From Bacilli bacterium (GTDB lineage Bacteria; Bacillota_I; Bacilli_A; RF39; UBA660): a stretch of 57,873 bases of DNA. Below are positions 43,821 to 51,868 of the stretch, piece after piece. The notes beneath the pieces are model-generated. The model was not told the origin of the DNA, did no database searches, and saw only the letters and a program-made list of their open reading frames with translations. The stretch is from assembly GCA_016302505.1 (NCBI GenBank), contig JAEDNL010000003.1, forward strand, positions 1 to 57,873, read 5' to 3'. The first letter of the stretch is position 1. The number at the start of each line of letters is the position of its first letter. The position numbers and the translations under genes are program-made.

Positions 43821-43829
43821 TGGTATAAT
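43821..43829 (+). promoter_or_regulatory. Extended -10 promoter for the 43.85-kb gene
   Basis: TGGTATAAT lies 20 bp before the ATG, with GAAGGAG between. The -35 position is weak. Confidence 0.6.
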
Positions 43830-43849
43830 TATGTTATGAAGGAGTAGAA

Positions 43850-44269
43850 ATGAAATATAAATATAAGAAAATCTTTTTATTATTATTTACACTTTTATAT
43901 ATTATTTTAACTATAATAGAATTAATTAAGTATTTAAAGTTTGATAGTGAGTTATTTGGGCTTGTATATAACATTATAAATATTTTCATAATTTTTTTAT
44001 TAATTCCGTTATTATATAATTATAAAAAGAACTACTCTAAGGCTAGAATTAGTAAATTAATATTAATTATAATAATAGGGATATTTAATAGTTATATATT
44101 AAAAACTATAGTTATTAATAGTATGAATTATATTGACACATCTAATTTATATATAAAAGACATTTATGTAATTAAAAACATTATTAAAATAATTATGTTT
44201 ATATTATTAATGATATTTACATATATTGAGTCAAAAACTACTAAAATTGTACTTAAAAAAGCAAAATAA
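43850..44269 (+). CDS. Four-span membrane protein of unknown function
   Basis: The 139-residue protein is almost entirely hydrophobic, with four predicted spans (about 8-26, 37-57, 69-90 and 108-125) and Lys-rich ends and loops. I recognise no family. It has its own promoter and AAGGAG ribosome site. It precedes the strong tandem promoters of the next gene and has no visible terminator, so some read-through is possible. Confidence 0.7.
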   Translation: MKYKYKKIFLLLFTLLYIILTIIELIKYLKFDSELFGLVYNIINIFIIFLLIPLLYNYKKNYSKARISKLILIIIIGIFNSYILKTIVINSMNYIDTSNLYIKDIYVIKNIIKIIMFILLMIFTYIESKTTKIVLKKAK

Positions 44270-44279
44270 GATGTTTCTC

Positions 44280-44308
44280 TTGATTTATGTGGTAAAGTGT
44301 GGTATAAT
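44280..44308 (+). promoter_or_regulatory. Upstream promoter P1 of the surface-protein cluster
   Basis: TTGATT at 44280-44285 and TATAAT at 44303-44308 have a 17-bp spacer and the extended TGG. The 20 bases around its -10 (GTGGTATAAT then a short stretch to CACTT) recur at P2, 68 bp on. Confidence 0.75.
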
Positions 44309-44347
44309 ATGCTCACTTAGTGGTAAGTACAGTTAAAGTAAAATGAT

Positions 44348-44376
44348 TTGACAAATTTCATGAAATGTGGTATAAT
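44348..44376 (+). promoter_or_regulatory. Downstream promoter P2 of the surface-protein cluster, full consensus
   Basis: TTGACA at 44348-44353, a 17-bp spacer and TATAAT at 44371-44376, with extended TGG, make a perfect sigma-A promoter, the best in the window. A GGGGG ribosome site follows. Confidence 0.9.
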
Positions 44377-44405
44377 ACAGTCACTTTTCAAAAGGGGGAA
44401 AAATT

Positions 44406-45764
44406 ATGAACAAAGAATTATTAAGTATAATGGAAAGCGTAAGAAACAATTATAAAAAAATGCATGAAGGTTTAATTGAAGAGTATAATAAAGCAGTAGC
44501 TGAAAATTCACCTAAAGAAGTGATAGCTACATATGTAAATTCTGCTAATGATATTAGAGAAAGATACATAGAAGTAAATAATGATATTAAAGAATATCTA
44601 GAAGCCTATAAAAGTGGAAATGAAAATGAAATGCATCAATTAGAGTTATTCTTTATGATGGATTATGCTCCTGAATTAATTAAAAAATCAAATGATTTAG
44701 ATGACGAAATAGACAATAATATCACTGATACAGTAAATAATGACTCAGCAAGTGAAATAGATGATTTAGTAGATGATAGTGAAGAATATGTAAAACCAAA
44801 GAATAGTAAAGCTGTTAAGATAGGTGCTGGTATTCTTGGTGGAACTGCATTATTAGCTGCTGGATACGGTCTTGCAAGTTGTACTTCTAAGAATGCTGAT
44901 GCATCTTCATTAGAACAAACACAAGATAAAAATAATGAAAGTGGAGTATTTAATGATGCTAGTGATGCAGAACAAGTTAACGAAAGAGTTGATTGGTATT
45001 TTGAAAATTACTTTGATAAAGAATATGCTAATGAAAATCAAGTGGTAAAAGATTCTATTACTAAAGAGAATTTAGCTGATATAATTCAAGTTGCTAATGG
45101 AGTTGCTCCAGAAGGATTTGAAGTAAATGAGTTAGTTAATTATAACAATAGAATGACTCAAATGTTTTCTGCTTATTTGTCTACTGAAGAACGTACTAAA
45201 AGTGGTAACATAGGATTTATTCCAACACAATATTTATTTGAAGATGGAAGCCATGAACAAAAATGTGCTGCTGAAGTAGATGAAGTTATGGAAAAGATTA
45301 TAAATGCAATTAATACTAACAATAAAGAAGATTATAAAAAATATGCAATTGAATTTGGTGAATTAATGAGAGATCAATATTATCTAGTTGATAGTACATC
45401 TGAACATTATAATACAAGAAGTATTGCATCATATCCAGCTAGAATTCAATTATATGGTATGGCATATGCATTCTATACTGAAACTATTATGGAGTATGGA
45501 ATTAGTAATGGAATAGACATATGTATACCATTCTGTATAGATCATTCAACTGGTAAGACTGTTGAAATACCTTTATCAAAATTAATGGCAACACTTGATT
45601 TTGTACCAATGAGTCAATGGGATGCTGTTATACAAAGATCTGGGTTAACAGTTGAACAAATTAAAGCTTTAGGAAATCAAAGTACTGAAGATACAATGCC
45701 TGTAATATTTACAAGAGATGCTAAAAATCATTTTAAAGAAAATAGTTTAACATTATCTAAATAA
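44406..45764 (+). CDS. Bitopic surface protein with internal lipobox-like motif, unknown
   Basis: I do not recognise this 452-residue protein. Residues 1-95 are helical and charged, probably coiled coil; 96-135 is a very acidic linker; 138-158 is a Gly/Ala/Leu-rich membrane span following Lys (KNSKAVKIG), ending in GLASC at 155-159, a good lipobox with C159. The extracytoplasmic part (about 165-452) looks globular, with motifs ENYFDKEYANENQVVKDSI and IASYPARIQLYGMAYAFYTE. If the lipobox is used, a 158-residue cytoplasmic piece would be cut off, which is unusual; otherwise it is a plain bitopic protein. Tandem strong promoters and an AAAGGGGGA ribosome site predict high expression together with the next gene. 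Confidence 0.75.
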   Translation: MNKELLSIMESVRNNYKKMHEGLIEEYNKAVAENSPKEVIATYVNSANDIRERYIEVNNDIKEYLEAYKSGNENEMHQLELFFMMDYAPELIKKSNDLDDEIDNNITDTVNNDSASEIDDLVDDSEEYVKPKNSKAVKIGAGILGGTALLAAGYGLASCTSKNADASSLEQTQDKNNESGVFNDASDAEQVNERVDWYFENYFDKEYANENQVVKDSITKENLADIIQVANGVAPEGFEVNELVNYNNRMTQMFSAYLSTEERTKSGNIGFIPTQYLFEDGSHEQKCAAEVDEVMEKIINAINTNNKEDYKKYAIEFGELMRDQYYLVDSTSEHYNTRSIASYPARIQLYGMAYAFYTETIMEYGISNGIDICIPFCIDHSTGKTVEIPLSKLMATLDFVPMSQWDAVIQRSGLTVEQIKALGNQSTEDTMPVIFTRDAKNHFKENSLTLSK

Positions 45765-45782
45765 TAAAAAGGGGGAAAGATT

Positions 45783-47276
45783 ATGTATAGTAATGATAGA
45801 AAAACTGGATTTAGTGTTCTAGATCTATTAGTAAAAATTATATTTGCTGCTTTGTTTGTTTTTTTACTAATTTGGTTATTCAAAAAGAATGTACCAAATA
45901 TGACAGCTTTTTATAGTAATGTATTTAGAGAAAATATTAAATACATGCAAGAAGCTGGTGAAAGTTATTTCACAGATGAAAAAATGCCTAAAGAAGTAGG
46001 TCAAACAGAAAAAATAACTTTATCTGATATGTATGATAAAAAATTAATTTTACCTTTTGTTGATGAAGATGGTAACTCTTGTAATCAATATGATTCATAT
46101 GTTAGTATTACTAAACAAGAAGGTTATTATGAACTTAAAACAAATTTAGTTTGTAATAAAGAATCTGATTATACTATTAAAGTATTAGGATGTTATACAT
46201 ATTGTGAAGATAACAACTGTTCAAAAACATGTAGAAAAGAACAAATAGTTGAATATCAATTTAAGAAATTAACTACCAAAACAAACACTACTTATAGTTG
46301 TCCAAGTGGTTATAAAAGAAATGGCAAATATTGTTATAGAACAGTATTAGTTGATACTGAATCTGCTGAAAGAATAAAAACAACAACTAAGACTGAAACA
46401 ATAAATGCTAAAATTACAATTATAAGTGGTTCTAAGACAAAAATACCTACTATAGTTACAGAAGAACCAAGTATAACTGAAAATGTGTATGTAGAGCCTG
46501 TTGTTAAAACAACTGATAGCAAAAAAGAAATAGTTTATGTAAGTCCTAATAAGAAATGGATTCCAGCTCAAACTAAAACTGAGCAATCATGTAAAAAAAC
46601 ATATAAGAAAAAAACACATAGTTGTAATTGTACAACTTATAGAGATTCTGATGGTAGAAGTCATACTACATGTAATACCTGTACAGAAACAATTCCTGTA
46701 GAAATTTGTGAAGATAAAACTGTTACTGTTTCTGAAGGATATTATTCATATAGTTGTCCTTCAAATGCAACAAATCACTCAGGAAGTGGTTCAAGCTTAA
46801 AATGTTGGTATTATAAAACAACTAAAGGAAGTAAATCATATAGTTGTCCTTCAAATGCAACAAATCACTCAGGAAGTGGTTCAAGTTTAAAATGTTGGTA
46901 TGTAAAGACAACCCCAGGTAAAAAGAATTACAAATGTAGTAGTGAAGCAAATTATTCTGAAGGATCTGGTTCAAGCTTAAAATGTTACAAAGTTACTGAT
47001 GGTTCATTCAATTATAGTTGTCCAAATGGATATACTTTAAAAGGTACTAAATGTACTAAAACTATTACAGGAACATTTACTGAATTAAAATGTAACAAAG
47101 GTTACAAATTGGAAGGTAAAGTATGTAAAAAGTATGAAAGTGAAAAAGTTAAAGCTACTGTTAAAAAAACAACTAAGAAAGGTTATGTTTATAAATGGAG
47201 TAGAAAATCAACATTATCTGGATGGACTAAAACTGGTAAGACTAGAGTAGTAGAAGGAAAAGAAATTTGTGAATAA
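45783..47276 (+). CDS. Cys-rich repeat protein with prepilin-like N-terminus, unknown
   Basis: The 497-residue protein opens with a short basic leader (MYSNDRKTG) and FSVLDLLVKIIFAALFVFLLI, which resembles a type IV prepilin signal except that +5 is Asp, not Glu, and a Lys sits at +9. Then come a soluble part (about 40-175), a Thr-rich stretch, a Cys-dense block (SCNCTTYRDSDGRSHTTCNTC) and, from about 320, five tandem Cys modules of 22-30 residues of the type YSCP-x-n-SGSGSSLKCWY, two nearly identical. An earlier copy (YSCPSGYKRNGKYCY) is near 178. It likely forms a disulfide-rich stalk or adhesin. It follows the previous gene by 18 bp with AAAGGGGGA, and ends at a terminator. Confidence 0.75.
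   Translation: MYSNDRKTGFSVLDLLVKIIFAALFVFLLIWLFKKNVPNMTAFYSNVFRENIKYMQEAGESYFTDEKMPKEVGQTEKITLSDMYDKKLILPFVDEDGNSCNQYDSYVSITKQEGYYELKTNLVCNKESDYTIKVLGCYTYCEDNNCSKTCRKEQIVEYQFKKLTTKTNTTYSCPSGYKRNGKYCYRTVLVDTESAERIKTTTKTETINAKITIISGSKTKIPTIVTEEPSITENVYVEPVVKTTDSKKEIVYVSPNKKWIPAQTKTEQSCKKTYKKKTHSCNCTTYRDSDGRSHTTCNTCTETIPVEICEDKTVTVSEGYYSYSCPSNATNHSGSGSSLKCWYYKTTKGSKSYSCPSNATNHSGSGSSLKCWYVKTTPGKKNYKCSSEANYSEGSGSSLKCYKVTDGSFNYSCPNGYTLKGTKCTKTITGTFTELKCNKGYKLEGKVCKKYESEKVKATVKKTTKKGYVYKWSRKSTLSGWTKTGKTRVVEGKEICE
46746..46901 (+). repeat. Near-identical 66-bp coding repeat, 90-bp period
   Basis: Bases 46746-46811 and 46836-46901 differ at one position that I could find (C at 46796, T at 46886). 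They encode adjacent Cys/Ser/Gly modules. The near-identity points to recent duplication and allows repeat-number change by slippage. Confidence 0.85.
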
Positions 47277-47298
47277 AAAGAGAAATTTTCTCTTTTTT
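47275..47298 (+). terminator. Terminator after the Cys-rich repeat gene
   Basis: AAAAAGAGAA (47275-47284) pairs with TTCTCTTTTT (47288-47297), followed by further T's. The arm begins in the stop codon. Confidence 0.8.
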
Positions 47299-47347
47299 CT
47301 TGTTTTTTTCTAAAATATAGAATAAAATTATGTTAGAGGTGGATTAA

Positions 47348-48094
47348 ATGAATGAATGTTCAAAGTGTGGCAAGAAATTAAGAAAAACTGATAAAGTTTG
47401 CCCAAACTGTGGAAAAAAGGTTAAAATGGTAAAAGATGCATCTAAGAATGTCAAAGAGGTTAAGATAGTAGCTAAAGATACTAAGAAAGAAGAAGCAAAG
47501 AAAATTAAAAAAGTTGACAGTGTAAAACAAAATAAAAAAAATAACAAAGTCATTAATGTTTTGTTGTGGATTTTAGGATTTGTAATACCTGTTGTTGGTT
47601 TAATTTTATTCTTTGTGTATCATAAAACTAAAAAGGATTACGCTAAAAATGCTGGAGTAGGTGCATTAGTTTCAACTTGTATTTGGGCATTTTTTGGATT
47701 GACTTTATTAATTGATGTGAAGGGTAACGATATTGAAATTGTAGAATCTAGTTATCAAATATATAATGCGGATATTAATGAATGGGTAGAAGCTACTGAG
47801 AGTGAAGATACTGTTATAACTGTTATTGGACTTACTTATTGTCAATATTGTCAAAAATATAATCCTATAATTAATAAAATCGCTGAGGATAAAGAATATA
47901 AATTATACTGGTTTGATGCAGATAATTATGATGAGGAAAGTTTAAATACATTAACTAGTACATATGAAATATCATATGAAGGAAGTAGTCCATATACGCT
48001 TGTAACTAAAGGTGGAGAAGTTATTGGTGAACATGTTGAAGGATATATGGATGAAAATGATACAAAGTCATTCTTAAGTAATCTTGGATTATAA
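47348..48094 (+). CDS. Membrane protein with zinc ribbon and thioredoxin-like domain
   Basis: The 248-residue protein has an N-terminal zinc ribbon (CSKCGKKLRKTDKVCPNCG, residues 4-22), a Lys-rich linker, two hydrophobic spans (about 66-88 and 97-120) and a C-terminal thioredoxin-like domain with CxxC in LTYCQYCQKYNP near 160-171 and a cis-Pro-like SSPYTLV near 215. Its place beside a Cys-rich surface protein suggests thiol-disulfide handling. With two spans the domain would be cytoplasmic if the ribbon is; the topology is therefore uncertain. AGAGGTGG precedes the ATG, and a terminator follows. Confidence 0.78.
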   Translation: MNECSKCGKKLRKTDKVCPNCGKKVKMVKDASKNVKEVKIVAKDTKKEEAKKIKKVDSVKQNKKNNKVINVLLWILGFVIPVVGLILFFVYHKTKKDYAKNAGVGALVSTCIWAFFGLTLLIDVKGNDIEIVESSYQIYNADINEWVEATESEDTVITVIGLTYCQYCQKYNPIINKIAEDKEYKLYWFDADNYDEESLNTLTSTYEISYEGSSPYTLVTKGGEVIGEHVEGYMDENDTKSFLSNLGL

Positions 48095-48098
48095 GAAC

Positions 48099-48123
48099 AA
48101 AAAACTAGGTAACTAGTTTTTTT
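48099..48123 (+). terminator. Terminator after the thioredoxin-like gene
   Basis: AAAAAACTAG pairs with CTAGTTTTTT around the loop GTAA (48109-48112), followed by T's. Confidence 0.8.
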
Positions 48124-48158
48124 CTTTTATATATAGTATAATTATTTTGGTGAATGAT

Positions 48159-49265
48159 ATGAAAAAAGCATTGATTATAGTCTTAAATATTTTAATATTA
48201 GTTGTATTGTTAAAATATTTTTTATCAAGCTATAATATATCTTATAATATAAAGGAATATACTATTAAAACTACATATAATAAAAAATATTATTATTTTG
48301 AAATAAAAGATAAGAAAAATAATATATATAGTTTTGATATTTATGATAATAGAAAATTATATAAGATTAAAATATCTAAGATTGAGAAAATAGTAGGAGA
48401 AGATTTTGAATGTATTTATCCTGTTGTAAATGATTTTAAGACTTATCCTTTGTGTTATAAAGAAAATATATTAGTAGATTATAACTTAATAGACTCACCT
48501 TTACTTTCTAAATATAAGAATGTTGAAAAAAATAATGAAAAGGATAATGATTTTATCTATTTTAATAGTTTAGACTCTAATACATATGTTGCTTTATGGA
48601 ATTATAAAGGTTATACTATTATGAATGGTAAATCTTATAATAAAATAGAATTATTTAAAAATGATAAATATAACAATGATCTTTCATATCAATTAAATAA
48701 TAATATATATATGCCTAATTATGATATGGAGCATGAGTTTAATGAGCTGGTTGTACTAAATATAGAAACGTTAATCAACAAGACAATAAAACTTGAATAT
48801 AATATAGATTATGACTCATATATAGTAGGTAGTATAAAGCAAAAGATATATCTTTTTGACAATAAACATTCTATTTTATATGAAATAGATACTAAAAAAG
48901 AAAAAATTAAAATAATAGGTAGTAACCAAAAAGGATATGTGATGTATAAAAATGATAAATTTATATCATGTAGTAAGACATTATATACTGTAAAAAAGAT
49001 TAAATATAATGATATTTCTAGTAATTCAAATTATAAGTATTTATTTGGTGATGGTACTTATAAACAATATGAAAGTAATTCTAAGGTAAAAACTAAAATA
49101 TTTGATAATGAAATTAATATATTAAAACAATATAAAGATGAAATATATTATTTAGATAAAGATACATTATATTTATATAATCCTTTAAATGGAAGTAAAA
49201 AAGTTTTCTATAATTATGAATTAGAATTTAATAGTAATAATACAATATTCATATATATTAAATAA
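48159..49265 (+). CDS. Signal-anchored extracellular protein, unknown (beta-rich)
   Basis: The 368-residue product has an N-terminal membrane anchor (KKALIIVLNILILVVLLKYF, about residues 2-21); the rest is outside, Tyr/Asn/Lys-rich, with regularly spaced short beta-strand-like stretches (FIYFNSL, TYVALWNY, KIYLFDN, SILYEIDT, EIYYLDKDTLYLYN) that look like propeller blades. No family is recognised. The frame opens at 48147, but ATG 48159 follows GGTGA at 5 nt and I use it. Style and topology resemble the 24.7-kb membrane protein. Confidence 0.7.
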   Translation: MKKALIIVLNILILVVLLKYFLSSYNISYNIKEYTIKTTYNKKYYYFEIKDKKNNIYSFDIYDNRKLYKIKISKIEKIVGEDFECIYPVVNDFKTYPLCYKENILVDYNLIDSPLLSKYKNVEKNNEKDNDFIYFNSLDSNTYVALWNYKGYTIMNGKSYNKIELFKNDKYNNDLSYQLNNNIYMPNYDMEHEFNELVVLNIETLINKTIKLEYNIDYDSYIVGSIKQKIYLFDNKHSILYEIDTKKEKIKIIGSNQKGYVMYKNDKFISCSKTLYTVKKIKYNDISSNSNYKYLFGDGTYKQYESNSKVKTKIFDNEINILKQYKDEIYYLDKDTLYLYNPLNGSKKVFYNYELEFNSNNTIFIYIK

Positions 49266-49306
49266 CCATTTTTATTACAAAACATATAATACACTAGGTG
49301 ATAAAT

Positions 49307-49630
49307 ATGTTTAATGAAAAGAAGGAGTTAGAAAGCCCATATTATACTTTATATGAAATTAAAAAGGGAGATTCTTTATATAAAATATCTAAAGAGTTTA
49401 ATGTTAATACTAAGTTATTAGCTGAATTAAATGGATTAAATATTGATGATTATATATATCCAGAACAAATATTGTTAATACCTAAGAAGGATGTTAGTTA
49501 TTATATAACAAAAGATGGAGATACATTATATACTGTAAGCAACATTTTTGATACAAAAGAATTAAACATAGTGTCTCAAAATAAAACAATATATTTACTT
49601 CCAGGACAAATGATATTCTTTAAGAAATAG
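49307..49630 (+). CDS. Protein with two LysM domains and no signal peptide
   Basis: The 107-residue protein consists of two LysM modules: YTLYEIKKGDSLYKISKEFNV to ILLIP (about 14-58) and YYITKDGDTLYTVSNIFDT to MIFFKK (about 63-107). LysM binds N-acetylglucosamine glycans in peptidoglycan or cortex. There is no signal peptide, so it may act in the mother cell on the spore surface, as SafA or SpoVID-type LysM proteins do, or leave by an unknown route. ATG 49307 follows AGGTGA at 5 nt; the GTG at 49298 is part of that site. A terminator follows directly. Confidence 0.85.
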   Translation: MFNEKKELESPYYTLYEIKKGDSLYKISKEFNVNTKLLAELNGLNIDDYIYPEQILLIPKKDVSYYITKDGDTLYTVSNIFDTKELNIVSQNKTIYLLPGQMIFFKK

Positions 49631-49654
49631 ACTAAACTACTAGTCTTTTTTTTT
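49629..49654 (+). terminator. Terminator after the LysM gene
   Basis: AGACTA (49629-49634) pairs with TAGTCT (49641-49646), then an 8-T run; it begins in the stop codon. Confidence 0.75.
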
Positions 49655-49660
49655 AACTCA

Positions 49661-49669
49661 TGTTATAAT
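49661..49669 (+). promoter_or_regulatory. Extended -10 promoter for the 49.7-kb gene
   Basis: TGTTATAAT matches the extended -10 pattern and lies 23 bp before the start; no clear -35 is seen. Confidence 0.5.
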
Positions 49670-49692
49670 TTTTATAATAGGAGTTGGTAAGT

Positions 49693-51291
49693 GTGATCAT
49701 TAAAAGACCATATGCTTTTCTAATTAAAAAGTTTAGGTTTATACATGCTATTCTTTTTGCTACGCTTCTTTTTATAGCAATTAAGACATTTGATATATAT
49801 AATTTTTTTAATGATTATGCAGTTAATCATGTGTATTTAAGTTCCGGAGATTTAGCATCTTCATATATAAATGCCTTTACCTTTATTATAATAATTGTTG
49901 CTATTTTAGTTAGTTTATTGATTTATTATATTTTATCCATAAAAAATAAAAGAAGAAATGTATATTTATTTTTATGTATTTATTATATATTAATGTTTAT
50001 ATTTTTTATATTTATATTTAATATATTTCAAAAATTAAATGCTAGTTCATTTGATGTTAAAACTGTAAGAGCAATAAGAGATGTTATGTTTATGGCACTA
50101 GTACCTCAAATAATTTTCTTATTTATAATATTTTCTAGGGCTTTAGGATTTAATATTAAAAATTTTGATTTTAAAAGAGACTTAGAAGAAATGCAAATTG
50201 ATAAAAGTGATTATGAAGAGGTTGAAGTAACTTTAGGAAACAATAATTATAAATTTGCAAGAATGTTTAGGAAGTCCTTAAGATTATTAAAATATTTTAT
50301 TTTGGAAAATAAGTTTATAGTTATAGTAATTTCATGCATAACATTATTAATAATATCTTTGATAATATTTTTAAACATTAGAGTATATAACGTAAATTAT
50401 AATGAACAACAAGAATTATTGGCACATAAGTTATGGTATACAGTTATTGAAAGTTATATTACAAATACTAATATGAGCGGTATGGTTATTGATGAAAACA
50501 AAACATATATAATAATTAAATTAAAAATTGATAACAAGTTATCTACTAAACAAACAATAAATAGAAATACATTTAGATTAGAGTTAAACAATAATAGTAT
50601 TCTTCCTAAATTTACATTATCAGATAATTTTTTAGATTTGGGCGAGCCTTTTTTATCATTTACTATAAATTCTGGAGAGGTTGTAGAAAGAACTGTTATA
50701 TTTGAAATTAATAATGATAATATTCAAGATGAGTATATTTTTAAGATTAAAAATTATGATGATAATTCATTTGGAAATTTAGACAATGAATATAAAGATA
50801 TAATTATAAAACCAAAAAGTTTAATGAAGTCAGTTGATACTGGAAAATATCAAATACCATCTGAGATTAAACTAACAAATACAGTTCTTAACAATAGTAC
50901 TTTATTAATAAGTGATTATAAAATATCTGAAATATTTAAAGAAAAATATGATTATTGTTTGAATGGTAAGTGTTATAAAAATACTTATGTGGTTAAACCT
51001 ATATCATATGGAAATAATACTATTCTAAAAGTAGAATCGAATATAACACTAGATAAAGATGTATATATGAATAAATATATTAAAAATATTAGTGATTTTT
51101 ATAAATATTATGGGGTTATAAGATATAGAACTTATGGTGTAACAAAAGAAGTAGCATCGAATATAATACAAGTAGAATATGACACAGATAAGTATTCATA
51201 TATAGAAGTTCCAAAAGAAGTGGAAAATGCCAATAAAATAGAAATTATTTTAACAATTAGAGGTATAAAATACACAATAGTCTTGAAATAA
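49693..51291 (+). CDS. Multi-span membrane protein with large extracellular beta domain, unknown
   Basis: The 532-residue protein has four spans in the first half (about 15-33, 57-80, 92-113, 130-150), a cytoplasmic charged segment, a fifth span near 218-240, and a C-terminal extracellular region of about 290 residues with TIF-type beta-sandwich character (VVERTVIFEINNDN) and one Cys pair (YDYCLNGKCYK). No family is recognised. The frame opens at TTG 49684, but that codon abuts GGAG; GTG 49693, 9 nt after it, is the better start. It ends before a hairpin and the tRNA gene. Confidence 0.7.
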   Translation: MIIKRPYAFLIKKFRFIHAILFATLLFIAIKTFDIYNFFNDYAVNHVYLSSGDLASSYINAFTFIIIIVAILVSLLIYYILSIKNKRRNVYLFLCIYYILMFIFFIFIFNIFQKLNASSFDVKTVRAIRDVMFMALVPQIIFLFIIFSRALGFNIKNFDFKRDLEEMQIDKSDYEEVEVTLGNNNYKFARMFRKSLRLLKYFILENKFIVIVISCITLLIISLIIFLNIRVYNVNYNEQQELLAHKLWYTVIESYITNTNMSGMVIDENKTYIIIKLKIDNKLSTKQTINRNTFRLELNNNSILPKFTLSDNFLDLGEPFLSFTINSGEVVERTVIFEINNDNIQDEYIFKIKNYDDNSFGNLDNEYKDIIIKPKSLMKSVDTGKYQIPSEIKLTNTVLNNSTLLISDYKISEIFKEKYDYCLNGKCYKNTYVVKPISYGNNTILKVESNITLDKDVYMNKYIKNISDFYKYYGVIRYRTYGVTKEVASNIIQVEYDTDKYSYIEVPKEVENANKIEIILTIRGIKYTIVLK

Positions 51292-51311
51292 TACATATAA
51301 TTTGATAAAAT
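51283..51311 (+). promoter_or_regulatory. Probable tRNA-Cys promoter
   Basis: TTGAAA at 51283-51288, a 17-bp spacer and TAAAAT at 51306-51311 lie just before the tRNA. A 12-bp hairpin (51292-51319) overlaps it and may end the upstream transcript. Confidence 0.45.
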
Positions 51312-51322
51312 TATATGTACGT

Positions 51323-51396
51323 GGAGCCATAGCCAAGTGGTAAGGCAAAGGTCTGCAACACCTCTATCGTCGGTTCAAATCCGACTGGCTCCTCCA
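51323..51396 (+). tRNA. tRNA-Cys (anticodon GCA)
   Basis: A full cloverleaf can be drawn: acceptor GGAGCCA with TGGCTCC, D arm GCC-AAGTGGTAA-GGC, anticodon loop CTGCAAC with GCA at 51355-51357, T arm GTCGGTTCAAATCCGAC. Discriminator base is T (U73), the known tRNA-Cys identity element, and CCA is encoded. It is the only tRNA I found. Confidence 0.97.
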
Positions 51397-51721
51397 ATGG
51401 GAAATCTGTTCTAACTTTTATAGTTTGAACTTAACATAGAAAAGTATCAATTTTTAAATGAAGTTGATATTTTTTTTGTTTAAGAAAAGACAAATTTTAT
51501 GATTAATATTATTACTAAATCATTAGAGTTTGAAGAAAAATTGAGTTTATATGTGATTTTTGAAATACTAACAAAAGATAATTAATGGAAACATTTAAAA
51601 ATAATAAAAATATTAAAGAATTAGAATTATTACAAAACCAAATAAATAAAGAAAGATTATTGATTGAAAATAAATAAAAATGGCAACTAAATCGTTGTCA
51701 TTTTTATGTGTTTATTTCATG
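51397..51721 (+). other. Region after tRNA-Cys: small ORFs and terminators
   Basis: TATCAA (51445-51450) and TTGATA (51464-51469) with a T8 run may terminate the tRNA. Two tiny plus-strand ORFs follow: 51500-51586 (MINIITKSLEFEEKLSLYVI..., 28 residues) and 51584-51676 (METFKNNKNIKELELLQNQ..., 30 residues, coiled-coil-like). A good hairpin terminator with 7-bp core (TGGCAAC with GTTGTCA, loop TAAATC, 51676-51705) follows them, suggesting they are transcribed or are remnants of a small gene. Confidence 0.4.
51676..51705 (+). terminator. Hairpin terminator
   Basis: AAAAATGGCAAC pairs with GTTGTCATTTTT, with one G-T pair and loop TAAATC. The A- and T-tracts make it bidirectional. Confidence 0.7.
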
Positions 51722-51852
51722 TTATATAATTATATTTTTATAACAAATTCCATTTTTTTTAAGTAGATCCACCAACATATTTTCTTTTTTAATAATTTCT
51801 AACTTAAGATTGTTAATTATTTTTTATCTTCTAATTTAATTGAATTTTCCAC
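51722..51852 (-). pseudogene. Frameshifted small gene, coiled-coil-like
   Basis: From GTG 51852 (ribosome site AGAGGAA) the frame reads VENSIKLEDKK and stops; a one-base shift continues as INNLKLEIIKKENMLVDLLKKNG to the stop at 51722. Together this would be a short charged helical protein of about 42 residues. It is too short to be certain. Confidence 0.3.
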
Positions 51853-51868
51853 AATTTGTTTCCTCTTA

